From JAVBLW01 sp031553215 (lineage in GTDB: Bacteria; Bacillota_I; Bacilli_A; Acholeplasmatales; Anaeroplasmataceae): a stretch of DNA of 64,000 nt. Below, in pieces: positions 17,466 through 25,581 of this stretch; the first letter of the stretch is position 1, and each line of letters opens with the position of its first letter. The position numbers and the translations under genes were made by a program. The stretch is taken from the NCBI GenBank assembly GCA_031553215.1, contig JAVBLW010000005.1, positions 62,001 through 126,000 on the forward strand, read 5' to 3'. The notes below the pieces were generated by a model. It was not told where the DNA came from. It did not search any database and worked only from the letters and a program-made list of their open reading frames with translations.

Positions 17466-18236
17466 CTATTTAGTTGCGATAAAGAAAAGTCTTCTAAATT
17501 CAAATATAATTTCTCCGTTTTCCTGAATCATATATTTTTGTTTAACTTGTTCTAATATTTCATTCTCAAATACTATTTTCTTTTCATCATCTAAATAATT
17601 TAAATATGGTCTTATTTTTGTACTCTTTACCCATTCTACCAAATCCTGATGACTTTTCATTCTTTGGTAATACATTGTTTCCCACATAGAAAAATCGCTT
17701 GAAATACTAGCTAATATATCAAAATATTCATAAGGCTTCAATATTTCATTATGTTCTAATTCAACATTATTAAATCCCCATTTAGGATTATCAACCACAT
17801 TTGCAATTATCTTATATAATTCGGCTTCACCGTTCATTGGAATTTGAATAGCTAACATCCCACCTACATTTAATAAAGACATCATTTCTTTTAATAGCTT
17901 TTTATGATTAGGTATCCACTGAATACAAGCATTGGAAAATACTATATCAAAATCCCTATCTAATTTACTTAAATCTTTATTTGCATCACATATCATAAAT
18001 TCTAGATTAGGATATTTTTCCTTTGCTTTCTCTACCATAGATAAAGAATTATCTATACCTATTATTTTTGCATTAGGAAAAAAGTCATATAGAACCTTAG
18101 TACTATTACCAGGACCAGATCCAACATCTAAGATTTTCTTAGGATTTTCAACATTTATTCTATTAACTAAATCAATAGCTGGTTGTGTCCTATCATTTCC
18201 AAATTTTAAATATTGTTTTGGCGACCATTCACTCAT
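17466..18236 (-). CDS. tam: trans-aconitate 2-methyltransferase family protein
   Basis: A 256-residue class I SAM-dependent methyltransferase. The N-terminal WSPKQYLKFGNDRTQPAIDLVNRI pattern, the SAM-binding ILDVGSGPGNST motif (about residues 35-46), the acidic end IIGIDNSLSMV and the SNACIQWIPNH segment match Tam, which methylates trans-aconitate, a by-product of the aconitase reaction. Length is typical. It lies upstream of icd in the same direction but a terminator separates them, so they are separate transcripts; the shared link to isocitrate metabolism is notable but may be chance. Substrate specificity within the family is not certain from sequence. Confidence 0.85.
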   Translation of the reverse strand: MSEWSPKQYLKFGNDRTQPAIDLVNRINVENPKKILDVGSGPGNSTKVLYDFFPNAKIIGIDNSLSMVEKAKEKYPNLEFMICDANKDLSKLDRDFDIVFSNACIQWIPNHKKLLKEMMSLLNVGGMLAIQIPMNGEAELYKIIANVVDNPKWGFNNVELEHNEILKPYEYFDILASISSDFSMWETMYYQRMKSHQDLVEWVKSTKIRPYLNYLDDEKKIVFENEILEQVKQKYMIQENGEIIFEFRRLFFIATK

Positions 18237-18289
18237 TTTAACACTCCTTATCTAAGTATCATTATACTTTATAAGTGTTTTTTTGTAAA

Positions 18290-18324
18290 ACAAAAACCAA
18301 AGACATGAAAATCCTTTGGTTTCT
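18290..18324 (-). terminator. terminator of the MBG lipoprotein gene
   Basis: AAACCAAAG/CTTTGGTTT stem with an 11-base loop, followed on the minus strand by a U-run. Confidence 0.7.
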
Positions 18325-18336
18325 TTCGATTAATTT

Positions 18337-20547
18337 TTATTCTTCCACTTTATCAAAGTATGGATTTCTTTCTCCTAATGATTCAATTAAATAATCATAA
18401 GTGACTAATTCTTTAACTTCAACAAATAATTCACTCAATAAAGTATATTGTTTTTCGATATAATTAAGTGCTGATGTCGTTAATAAAATAGTAGTTTCAG
18501 CAGTTATTCCATTAGAAGCATTTGCAGATAGAACATCTGCCGCAAAAGTTTCTAATTGCTCACTTTGAACAAACATCATTGGTATTTCCATTGATATTTT
18601 AGAGTACTTACCGGTTGCTTCGTCATATGTGTAATAATAAGTTGTTTTCATTTCAATATCGTAGCGGCGCGAAGCAGTCTTTAATGAAAGTCCACCAACT
18701 TTTTTTGCAACAAAACTATTACTACTTCCATTTACATAAATAGTATCTAAATTAGATCCATTTGTGATATCTGATTTTTTAACAGATGATATTCCAGCGA
18801 TATTCCAAAGATTAAAAAACATAGTATTATAAGTAATTTTAGAAATTGTTTCTTTTACTTCATATCCAATTAATTTTCCAGTCTCGTTGTTATATATTTC
18901 TACACAGTATTCAGTACTCATATCAGTAGATTCTTTTTTGTTAGAAATTATCGATGTATAATTACCATCTATTTGAATCATTGCACTTGTTTTAGTGCTT
19001 AATGATTTAACACCTAGATATTCATATACATACCCAACAGTAATTTCACCTTCTCTAACAAATTCAATTTGTTTGATAGAGACATTTAAAATACTGACTG
19101 ATAATTTTAAATAATTTTCACTAGATACATATTTAACTACATTACTACTAGAAAGTTCAATTCTTCCGTAAGTAGTTTCAGTAGTGCTATCATACAATAA
19201 TTCTATTGATGCACCAGAATAACTAATTAGTATTTGATAAGTATCATCAAGTAACGTAATTTTGACTTTAAAATCACCCATATTCTTTTCAAACACAAAA
19301 TAATCATCCGGATTGTTAGTTATATATGTTTGATAGAATTCTACTATCGTACTTATTGAACCATAGAAAATACTTAAATAGCTAAGTGCTCCTTCTGCAT
19401 CAAGTAAAGTATCGTATAACACATTAAGTTGTTTTCCTACTCCTAATTGTGATAATGAGGATACATATACAAAGTTAGAATTAAAATCTATTTTTCCTCC
19501 ACTATAAACACGATTTTCCAATGCAAAGCTTTCAGGTAAGAAAGACCATGCATCGGGCATATCTGATAATGATGTTAATATAGTAGTTGCCATTTTAGAA
19601 AGATCAGTTTTTATTTTTAATGTAGCTGTTAATTCTAATGTAATATAATTACTACCCTTTAATACTGCAGTAGCATTATAGGTACCAACTCCAGTTCCTT
19701 TATTGTTTTCATATTCCACAACAACACCATTCGGAAGTGTTCCACTTACAACGATAGCTTTTTCTGTTCCATCATGAGTAACTGTTTCATCACTAAAGGT
19801 TACTCCTGTTATAGCTATTTTTTCAATTTCTAAATCAGCATATAATGTTAAATCATTATAGTTTGGATTTGATAGCTTCGCTGATGCTTCATATTTACCA
19901 GCGTTTGTTCCTTTATTATTTTGGTATGTAACAGTTGTTCCTGCTGGTAATTCTCCACTTACAACGATTGTCTTTTCAACTCCATCATAATCTACTTTAC
20001 TACCAGTAAAAGTTATTCCTGTATAATCAAGCTTTTCAATTTCTAAATCAGCGTATAGTGTTAAATCATTATAATTTGGATTTGATAGCTTCGCTGATGC
20101 TTCATATTTATTAGCATTTGTCCCTTTATTATTTTGGTATGTAACAGTTGTTCCTGCTGGTAATTCTCCACTTACAACGATTGTCTTTTCAACCCCATCA
20201 TAATCTACTTTACTACCAGTAAAAGTTATTCCTGTATAATCAAGTTTATTAATAGTTAATTTTGCATTTAATATTAAAGTCTTATACCCTTCACCTGTTA
20301 GAGTTGCAGTTGCTTGATATACTCCCGCATTTGTTCCTTTATTACAAGCGTATGAAACACTAACTTCACTTGGCACACTACCTGTAATAATTATTTCTAT
20401 TTCATTACCATTATAATTATATGTTTTATCTTCAAATGTTACTCCTGTAATAGTTTTTAATGTATCAGCCGGTTCATCACTTCCGCCACATGAAGCAACG
20501 AAGCATACCGATAAAATAGCCAATACCATGTAAAATATCTTTCTCAT
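18337..20547 (-). CDS. surface lipoprotein with four MBG-like repeats
   Basis: A 736-residue exported lipoprotein. The signal peptide ends in a lipobox (FVASC, Cys at about 20) followed by GGSDEP, so the protein should be lipid-anchored at the outer face of the membrane. Residues about 33-315 contain four repeats of about 71 residues of the MBG/YDG type, each with I-T-G-V/I-T-F, an exposed N/D-Y-x-G element, G-x-L/V-P and KGTNAGxYxA; repeats two and three are nearly identical. The remaining 420 residues are a unique region rich in Ser, Thr and beta-type sequence, without a motif I know. It is likely an adhesin or substrate-binding surface protein. It is monocistronic with its own terminator. 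Confidence 0.8.
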   Translation of the reverse strand: MRKIFYMVLAILSVCFVASCGGSDEPADTLKTITGVTFEDKTYNYNGNEIEIIITGSVPSEVSVSYACNKGTNAGVYQATATLTGEGYKTLILNAKLTINKLDYTGITFTGSKVDYDGVEKTIVVSGELPAGTTVTYQNNKGTNANKYEASAKLSNPNYNDLTLYADLEIEKLDYTGITFTGSKVDYDGVEKTIVVSGELPAGTTVTYQNNKGTNAGKYEASAKLSNPNYNDLTLYADLEIEKIAITGVTFSDETVTHDGTEKAIVVSGTLPNGVVVEYENNKGTGVGTYNATAVLKGSNYITLELTATLKIKTDLSKMATTILTSLSDMPDAWSFLPESFALENRVYSGGKIDFNSNFVYVSSLSQLGVGKQLNVLYDTLLDAEGALSYLSIFYGSISTIVEFYQTYITNNPDDYFVFEKNMGDFKVKITLLDDTYQILISYSGASIELLYDSTTETTYGRIELSSSNVVKYVSSENYLKLSVSILNVSIKQIEFVREGEITVGYVYEYLGVKSLSTKTSAMIQIDGNYTSIISNKKESTDMSTEYCVEIYNNETGKLIGYEVKETISKITYNTMFFNLWNIAGISSVKKSDITNGSNLDTIYVNGSSNSFVAKKVGGLSLKTASRRYDIEMKTTYYYTYDEATGKYSKISMEIPMMFVQSEQLETFAADVLSANASNGITAETTILLTTSALNYIEKQYTLLSELFVEVKELVTYDYLIESLGERNPYFDKVEE
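19824..20249 (-). repeat. two near-identical 213-bp tandem repeats in the lipoprotein gene
   Basis: Copies at about 19824-20036 and 20037-20249 differ at only a few positions and encode MBG repeats two and three, while repeats one and four are diverged. This points to recent duplication or gene conversion inside the gene. Confidence 0.85.
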
Positions 20548-20632
20548 TCAAACCCCCTCTTTCTTTTAACATTATTTATTTTATACTTTTTTCCCATTTA
20601 ATGCAACCAACAGCTAGTTGTTTCCTTTAAAA

Positions 20633-20659
20633 TGAAAAAAAAGACTAAAAATCAGTCTC
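20633..20659 (-). terminator. terminator of the YoaK family gene
   Basis: AGACT/AGTCT stem with a 7-base loop followed by eight U on the minus strand. The stem overlaps the last codons of the gene. Confidence 0.6.
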
Positions 20660-21328
20660 TTGTTGATCAATCATTTTAAGGCATCTTTTATCATTTATTA
20701 AAACAATACCTAGTATCAATAGCATTACTATTGAAACTACTATAAAGCAATAATTTGATTTTACTATTAGCTTTGCATTTGTAAAAACACCTAATATAAA
20801 AAATAATATAATTGTGATGTAGATCAAAAATTCTTTTCTAGAATCCTTATCCCTTCTTCTAAAAATATTAAATAAGGCTTCTGAAGCACTTCTCAAGTTA
20901 CCAGTACACATAGTTGATACATAAGTGTACCCTTTTACTTTTCTAAAGGTGTCCATTTGTACAGCACAGCATAACGAACACAATCCATTTGCAAGCCAAT
21001 TAAATCTTCCCACTGGAATAAATGTGACAATTAGAAACAGAATTCCTTCTAGTATAAAGACGCTATAATATTTCGCTCTTTTTGTATTTTCAAATAGATG
21101 CCCAATCGACTGACTAACAATAACTCCAAAAACAAAGAATCCAATTGGTATTAAATAAGACATAGCTATGCCTGTATTACCATCAGCTATGTTTATCCCA
21201 AAAAGGATCATATTACCCGTTTGCATACTTGCGAATGTTTTGCCTCTTAATAAATAAGAGTATGAATCTACAAACCCACCTATAAATGCTAGTAATAAAC
21301 TTACTATAAACATATCTTTAATTTTCAT
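20645..21328 (-). CDS. YoaK family (DUF1275) membrane protein
   Basis: A 227-residue membrane protein of the DUF1275/YoaK family. The hallmark N-terminal region (FIGGFVDSYSYLLRGKTFASMQTGNMILFG) and the conserved TYVSTMCTGNLRSASEALFN segment in the middle are both present, with six hydrophobic segments. Members are of unknown function, possibly transporters. It stands alone, just outside the left copy of the duplicated rpsI 3' end, so before the insertion it would have been the gene next downstream of rplM-rpsI. Its promoter has direct repeats around the -35 box, suggesting control by a repressor. Confidence 0.85.
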   Translation of the reverse strand: MKIKDMFIVSLLLAFIGGFVDSYSYLLRGKTFASMQTGNMILFGINIADGNTGIAMSYLIPIGFFVFGVIVSQSIGHLFENTKRAKYYSVFILEGILFLIVTFIPVGRFNWLANGLCSLCCAVQMDTFRKVKGYTYVSTMCTGNLRSASEALFNIFRRRDKDSRKEFLIYITIILFFILGVFTNAKLIVKSNYCFIVVSIVMLLILGIVLINDKRCLKMIDQQETDF

Positions 21329-21370
21329 CTTTTGTCACCTAACTCTCTTAATGATAATTAATATTTTTTG

Positions 21371-21413
21371 ATTTTAAACCATATTGTAAACTTTGTCAAG
21401 AAACATTGTAAAC
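21371..21413 (-). promoter_or_regulatory. promoter with direct-repeat operator for the YoaK family gene
   Basis: Minus-strand TTGACA (21399-21394), 17-base spacer, TAAAAT (21376-21371). The 9-mer GTTTACAAT occurs twice, at 21413-21405 just upstream of the -35 box and at 21391-21383 inside the spacer. Starts are exactly 22 bases apart, two helical turns, as expected for a regulator binding one DNA face. Confidence 0.6.
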
Positions 21414-21438
21414 CATACGATAAACCAATTATATAAAG

Positions 21439-21512
21439 TAAAAAAGACCAAAGGTTGAGAAGTCCTTTAGTCTTTTTAATCCAAGTTCTACAAAAATTAA
21501 CGTTTTGAGAAT
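21439..21512. repeat. left copy of 74-bp rpsI 3'-end duplication
   Basis: Identical over 74 bases to 25508-25581. It carries the last five codons of rpsI including the stop, the 3' untranslated bases and the rpsI terminator hairpin, but no rpsI gene precedes it. It therefore forms the far boundary of a 4,069-bp unit, like the att-site duplication left by site-specific integration into a gene 3' end. Confidence 0.9.
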
Positions 21513-21552
21513 GTGTGTTATGAAATTAATGGCTCAACAAGTGGATTTATAT

Positions 21553-21759
21553 TTAATTGACTTGCATTTGAATTGAACATAAAACGTCATAAAAATAACC
21601 TTTATTACTCCTCTCGTAAATTTCATATATCTTAGCATAATCAAAAGGAGAAATATTCCTTTTCTCCGCCTCCACAGTATACCTATTCAATATAACTTGG
21701 GCCTCACCTTTTTTCAAAATAGCCAAATGACTTGCTGATTCTTTTTGACTTGCCATCAA
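21553..21759 (-). CDS. short hypothetical frame inside the island
   Basis: A 68-residue frame, charged and soluble, with no recognised domain. The first usable codons are TTG at 21759 and ATG at 21756, preceded by a stop in frame and without a convincing ribosome binding site, so it may be a remnant of a longer gene. It ends about 40 bases from the left repeat copy, where integrative elements often keep their recombination gene, but it shows no tyrosine or serine recombinase motif. It is divergent from the large surface-protein gene. Confidence 0.3.
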   Translation of the reverse strand: MMASQKESASHLAILKKGEAQVILNRYTVEAEKRNISPFDYAKIYEIYERSNKGYFYDVLCSIQMQVN

Positions 21760-21774
21760 CTATTTTATATCCGC

Positions 21775-21816
21775 TTGTCATTTGGTTGTCATTTGATTGT
21801 CATACAATGATATAAT
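21775..21816 (+). promoter_or_regulatory. promoter region with three 11-bp direct repeats upstream of the RCC1/Big2 gene
   Basis: TTGTCA occurs at 21775, 21786 and 21797, an exact 11-base period (TTGTCATTTGG, TTGTCATTTGA, TTGTCATACAA), followed by TATAAT at 21811-21816. The copy at 21786 would leave a 19-base spacer, too long for an ordinary promoter. The repeats may be activator sites. GGAGAG lies 9 bases before the start codon. Confidence 0.45.
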
Positions 21817-21839
21817 TTGTAAAAAAAGGAGAGATAAAA

Positions 21840-24800
21840 ATGAAAAAGTCAATTTTTAAAAAATTTTTTAGCATTATTGCAATAACAACATTTTTTTTAG
21901 TTGGTAAATCAACTATCAAAGTAAATGCTGAAGAAAAAAAACCTGTTATTACTCAAGCAGTAGCCTCAGGTTATTTCAGTGTATTACTTAGTGATGAAGG
22001 TAATGTATATACATTTGGATATGGTGTATCTGGACAATTGGGAACTGGAAATACATCTAATAAAAATTTGCCAGTCAATATTACAAGCAGTTTTGGTGGT
22101 GAAACAATTGTTAAGCTGTTTGGTGGTGTTAATAGTTCACATACTATAGCGCTAAGTGCGAGTGGTAAAATATTTGCTTGGGGAGCAAATTCTTCAGGAC
22201 AATGTGGAGTTGGTAATGTTAATGATCAACGTACTCCAGTAGATATAACTGATAAATTTGAGGGAGAAACAATTTCTCAAGTTGGACTTGGAAGTAATTT
22301 CACTGTAGTATTAACTGAAAGTAATAAGGTTTATACTTTCGGTGAAAATGAATATGGTCAATTAGGTATCGGCAATACAACTGACAAATCAACGCCAACG
22401 GATATTACTGATCAATTTGGTGATGAAGTTGTTACCAATATAACAGTTGGAGGATTTCACACTTTAGCAATGACTGAAAGCGGTAAATTATATGCTTTTG
22501 GCTATAATAGTAATTATGGACAATTAGGAATTGGTGAAGCAGATACTGCAAACAAATTATCGCCAATTGATATCAGTTATCTATTTCCTGATGAAACTAT
22601 TGTTCAAACTGGCGCAAATTATCTTAGTAGTTTTGTTTTATGCGAAAGCGGTAAAATCTTTGCGTTCGGTTCAAATGCTACTGGACAATTAGGGAAGACT
22701 ATTTTAGTTTATAATACTATTGAAAGAAGTCCTGTTGAAACTACAAGTCAATTTGGTGATGATAAAATTGTTAAAATGAATTGTGGAGGAGAACATAATA
22801 TGTTCTTCGGTGAGAGTGGTAAAATTTATGCCTTCGGACGTAATAATCAAGGGCAATTAGGGCTTGGTACAACAAGTGATTCCGTTACCACTTCAACTCC
22901 AATAGATATTACAGAAAAACTTGCGGATATAAATATTGAAACAATATCTATGGGTTCATATCATAACCTTATAATTGATACTGCTGGTGTGGTTCATTGT
23001 TTTGGTGGAAATAACTTTGGGCAATTAGGAATTGGTTCTACAGTATCCGATGGAAAATTTAGTAATGTAGTATTTAAATATTCACAAGCAAAACTTACAA
23101 GTGAAACAACAACTTTCAATAAAGCAATGGGAGATTCCACTTTTACTTTGTCAGTAAATGGTGGAACTGGAAGTGGTGCTTTATCTTATATAAGTAGTAA
23201 TACTACAGTCGCAACAGTAAATTCAAGTGGTGTTGTAACAATTAAAACTCCGGGTACTGCTAAAATTAGTGTAATAAAAGCTGAAGATACTACGTATGAT
23301 GTTTCAAATACTTTAGTGTTTACAATAAATGTTGCTAAAGGTAATCAAGCAAATATCACAACATCGAATTTAACAATTAATAAAGTAATGGCAGATTCTT
23401 ATTTCTATTTATCAACATTAGTTACTGGTGGAACTGGAAGTGGTGCTTTAACTTACGAAAGTGCGAATACTGATATCGTTTCAGTCGCTACAAATGGTAA
23501 GGTAACAATACATGCATTAGGAACTACTACTTTAACTGTGTATAAAGCTGGAGATAGTAATTACGAAGACTCAAATACATTAACATTCACGGTAAACATT
23601 AATAAACCAAGTCAAACAAACATTGCTAGTGATCAATTAACTATTACGAAAAACTTGATTGACTCTGATTTTAATTTAGTGGTAACAGGCGGAAATGGAA
23701 CAGGTGCATTAAGTTATGTAAGCAGTGATACTACTGTTGTTGAAGTTGATTCAACAGGTAAAGTTACAATTATTGGTGCAGGTACTGCAACAATTTCAGC
23801 AATAAAAGCAGGTGATGATAATTATAATGTATCAAATGAATTAACATTTAATATTACAATTGTTAAAAAAACACAAGCAGTTATTACAGCAAATGAAACT
23901 TCAATTTCAAAAGTAGTTGATACTTTAGAATTTGATTTAACAGTAAATGGTGGATCAGGAAGTGGTGCTTTATCTTATACAAGCAGTGATACTACTGTTG
24001 TTGAAGTTGATTCAACAGGTAAAGTTACAATTATTGGTGCAGGTACTGCAACAATTACTGTAAAAAAATTACAAGATGATGAGTATGCAGATTCAAATAC
24101 TTTAACATTTAATATTATAATAACTAAAATGAATCAAACAAATATTACAACATCTAATCCAACAATTGATAAATTAACAACAGATGATAATTTCAATTTA
24201 GTAGTAAATGGTGGAAATGGCGATGGAGCATTCACTTATACAAGTAATAATCCATTAGTTGCCGAAGTAAGTCCAACTGGTGTTGTTACAATTATTGGTG
24301 TTGGAATCACAGTAATTACTGTAACTAAAGCAACAGATGCTTTATATAACGTATCAAACACATTAGATATAACGATAAATGTTTCTAAAGCAAATCAAGC
24401 AAATTTAACAAGTGAATATATGGCTTATACTAAAACATTATCGGATTTACAATTTACAATTTCTGTAACCGGTGGATCAGGAAGTGGTGCAATTACATAT
24501 TCAAGTAGTAATACCGATGTTGTTACTGTTGATCAATTTGGTACTGTAACAATTATCGGTGCTGGAAATGCAACAATTAATGTATTAAAAGCAGCAAATG
24601 ACACCTATGCAATATCAAGTGTTTTAGAAATTGCAATTACAATTTCAAAAAACCCTCAAGAAGAAATCATTACAAGCACTACCAATTTCACTAAAACTGA
24701 AATAGGAGAAGAATTTACTTTAGATATAACTGGCGGAACAGGGACAGGTAGTTTAAGTTATACAAGTAGTAATACAGACGTCGTTACTGTTGATCAATTT

Positions 24801-25160
24801 GGTAAAGTAACAGTCGTTGGTAAAGGTACAGCAACAGTTACAGTTGTTAATGTAGGAGATGATACATATGGAGAATCAAATACATTAACATTTACAATAA
24901 CTGTAGGAAAAGAATCAAACAATGGTTTATCAGTAGGTGCTATAATCGGCATCGTAGTTGCATCATTATTTGGATTATTATTAGTCATCGTAGTCGTTTA
25001 TATCTTATGGAAATATGCAATTTTAAAAGGCCATGTATTAGATACAATCTTTACTCCAATCGACGTATTTTTTGTTAAAGTATGTAGAGTATTCTATAAG
25101 AAAAATGCATTATTTACAATGGTAGGAATCAAAAATAAAGAAGAATTAAAGGATAAATAA
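21840..25160 (+). CDS. large surface protein: RCC1 propeller, seven Big2-like repeats, C-terminal membrane anchor
   Basis: A 1106-residue exported protein. A signal peptide (about 1-30) leads into seven RCC1-type repeats (about 35-415; each with xxGQLGxG followed by T/S-P-x-x-I), which would make one seven-bladed beta propeller. Residues about 417-1030 hold seven bacterial Ig-like (Big2-like) repeats of about 87 residues with GGTGSGALSYxSSNTxV and GxVTIIGxGTATI cores. A single membrane helix (about 1037-1062) and a basic cytosolic tail of 44 residues follow, so the protein is anchored through the membrane rather than by an LPxTG sortase motif. It lies alone on the plus strand within the island bounded by rpsI repeats. 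It is likely an adhesin or ligand-binding surface protein. Confidence 0.87.
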   Translation: MKKSIFKKFFSIIAITTFFLVGKSTIKVNAEEKKPVITQAVASGYFSVLLSDEGNVYTFGYGVSGQLGTGNTSNKNLPVNITSSFGGETIVKLFGGVNSSHTIALSASGKIFAWGANSSGQCGVGNVNDQRTPVDITDKFEGETISQVGLGSNFTVVLTESNKVYTFGENEYGQLGIGNTTDKSTPTDITDQFGDEVVTNITVGGFHTLAMTESGKLYAFGYNSNYGQLGIGEADTANKLSPIDISYLFPDETIVQTGANYLSSFVLCESGKIFAFGSNATGQLGKTILVYNTIERSPVETTSQFGDDKIVKMNCGGEHNMFFGESGKIYAFGRNNQGQLGLGTTSDSVTTSTPIDITEKLADINIETISMGSYHNLIIDTAGVVHCFGGNNFGQLGIGSTVSDGKFSNVVFKYSQAKLTSETTTFNKAMGDSTFTLSVNGGTGSGALSYISSNTTVATVNSSGVVTIKTPGTAKISVIKAEDTTYDVSNTLVFTINVAKGNQANITTSNLTINKVMADSYFYLSTLVTGGTGSGALTYESANTDIVSVATNGKVTIHALGTTTLTVYKAGDSNYEDSNTLTFTVNINKPSQTNIASDQLTITKNLIDSDFNLVVTGGNGTGALSYVSSDTTVVEVDSTGKVTIIGAGTATISAIKAGDDNYNVSNELTFNITIVKKTQAVITANETSISKVVDTLEFDLTVNGGSGSGALSYTSSDTTVVEVDSTGKVTIIGAGTATITVKKLQDDEYADSNTLTFNIIITKMNQTNITTSNPTIDKLTTDDNFNLVVNGGNGDGAFTYTSNNPLVAEVSPTGVVTIIGVGITVITVTKATDALYNVSNTLDITINVSKANQANLTSEYMAYTKTLSDLQFTISVTGGSGSGAITYSSSNTDVVTVDQFGTVTIIGAGNATINVLKAANDTYAISSVLEIAITISKNPQEEIITSTTNFTKTEIGEEFTLDITGGTGTGSLSYTSSNTDVVTVDQFGKVTVVGKGTATVTVVNVGDDTYGESNTLTFTITVGKESNNGLSVGAIIGIVVASLFGLLLVIVVVYILWKYAILKGHVLDTIFTPIDVFFVKVCRVFYKKNALFTMVGIKNKEELKDK

Positions 25161-25337
25161 AGAAATTATATATATTTGTTTATGAAGGGTGACACTTGGT
25201 GTCACCTTTTTGTCGCCATCCTCATAATATCTCTTAATTGTGGACCTCGCTTTACCATATATTTTTGCTAGTTCGCCATAATTTTGTCTCATATTAATTG
25301 TTCTTAATATATCTAATACTCCTAATAAATTTATCAT
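25146..25337 (-). pseudogene. helix-turn-helix-like fragment, probably decayed
   Basis: A 63-residue frame whose middle (QNYGELAKIYGKARSTIKRYYEDG) has the shape of a resolvase- or transposase-type helix-turn-helix. Its last third is translated through the terminator hairpin and the stop region of the surface-protein gene, so the 3' end is probably not native. The ribosome binding site is poor. It may be the stump of a mobile-element gene; chance open frame is equally possible. Confidence 0.25.
25188..25212 (+). terminator. terminator of the RCC1/Big2 gene
   Basis: Perfect 8-bp GGTGACAC/GTGTCACC stem with a TTG loop, followed by TTTTTG, 27 bases after the stop codon. Confidence 0.88.
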
Positions 25338-25373
25338 ATATTTACCACTTTACTTCAGTTAATATATTAACAA

Positions 25374-25428
25374 AAAAACAAGCTATTGATAATGAGTTGT
25401 TAATCAAATTTGCTTGTTTTTTATTTTA
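25374..25428. terminator. second hairpin with flanking A/T runs inside the island
   Basis: AAACAAGC at 25376 onward pairs with GCTTGTTT near 25415-25422, with A-runs before and T-runs after, so it could stop transcription in either direction. No gene uses it obviously; it separates the surface-protein gene from rpsI. Confidence 0.45.
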
Positions 25429-25457
25429 TCGGTAACAAGTCTCAGTTATATGGGATC

Positions 25458-25485
25458 CAAATGTATACAGTACATATACGATTTG
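25458..25485. repeat. 28-bp imperfect inverted repeat next to the right island boundary
   Basis: CAAAT-G-TATA at the left pairs with TATA-C-G-ATTTG at the right around a 7-base centre. It ends 22 bases before the right 74-bp repeat copy and could be a protein binding site, for example for a recombinase or repressor. There is no U-run, so it is not a terminator. Confidence 0.5.
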
Positions 25486-25507
25486 TAGTAATTTTGCACA
25501 ACAAAAA

Positions 25508-25581
25508 TAAAAAAGACCAAAGGTTGAGAAGTCCTTTAGTCTTTTTAATCCAAGTTCTACAAAAATTAACGTTTTGAGAAT
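25508..25581. repeat. right (native) copy of the 74-bp rpsI 3'-end duplication
   Basis: Identical to 21439-21512 and continuous here with the real rpsI gene. It includes the terminator stem AAAAGACCAAAGG/CCTTTAGTCTTTT (25511-25545). The match stops exactly at 25507 and 25582. Confidence 0.9.
25509..25547 (-). terminator. rpsI intrinsic terminator
   Basis: A 13-bp stem with one G-U pair, followed by U-runs on the minus strand; the inverted A-run also allows use on the plus strand. A second copy at 21440-21478 is part of the duplicated segment. Confidence 0.85.

Larger units (their letters stand above)
21513..25507. mobile_element. putative 4-kb island inserted at the rpsI 3' end
   Basis: The segment between the two 74-bp repeats contains the large plus-strand surface-protein gene, a 68-residue minus-strand frame, a degenerate helix-turn-helix-like frame, an inverted repeat next to the right boundary, and several hairpins. 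No integrase, transposase or relaxase is recognisable. It may be a non-autonomous or decayed element, or the product of a tandem duplication followed by deletion. The insertion side of the event rests on the exact duplication of the rpsI tail. Confidence 0.6.

Noticed and set aside
18337..20547. Mobile repeat element in the lipoprotein gene
   Set aside because: The repeats are in frame, encode one domain family and lie inside a single open gene, so they are domain duplications.
21513..25507. Prophage or insertion sequence at the rpsI island
   Set aside because: No integrase, transposase, terminal inverted repeats or phage structural gene is recognisable; only the flanking 74-bp duplication supports mobility.
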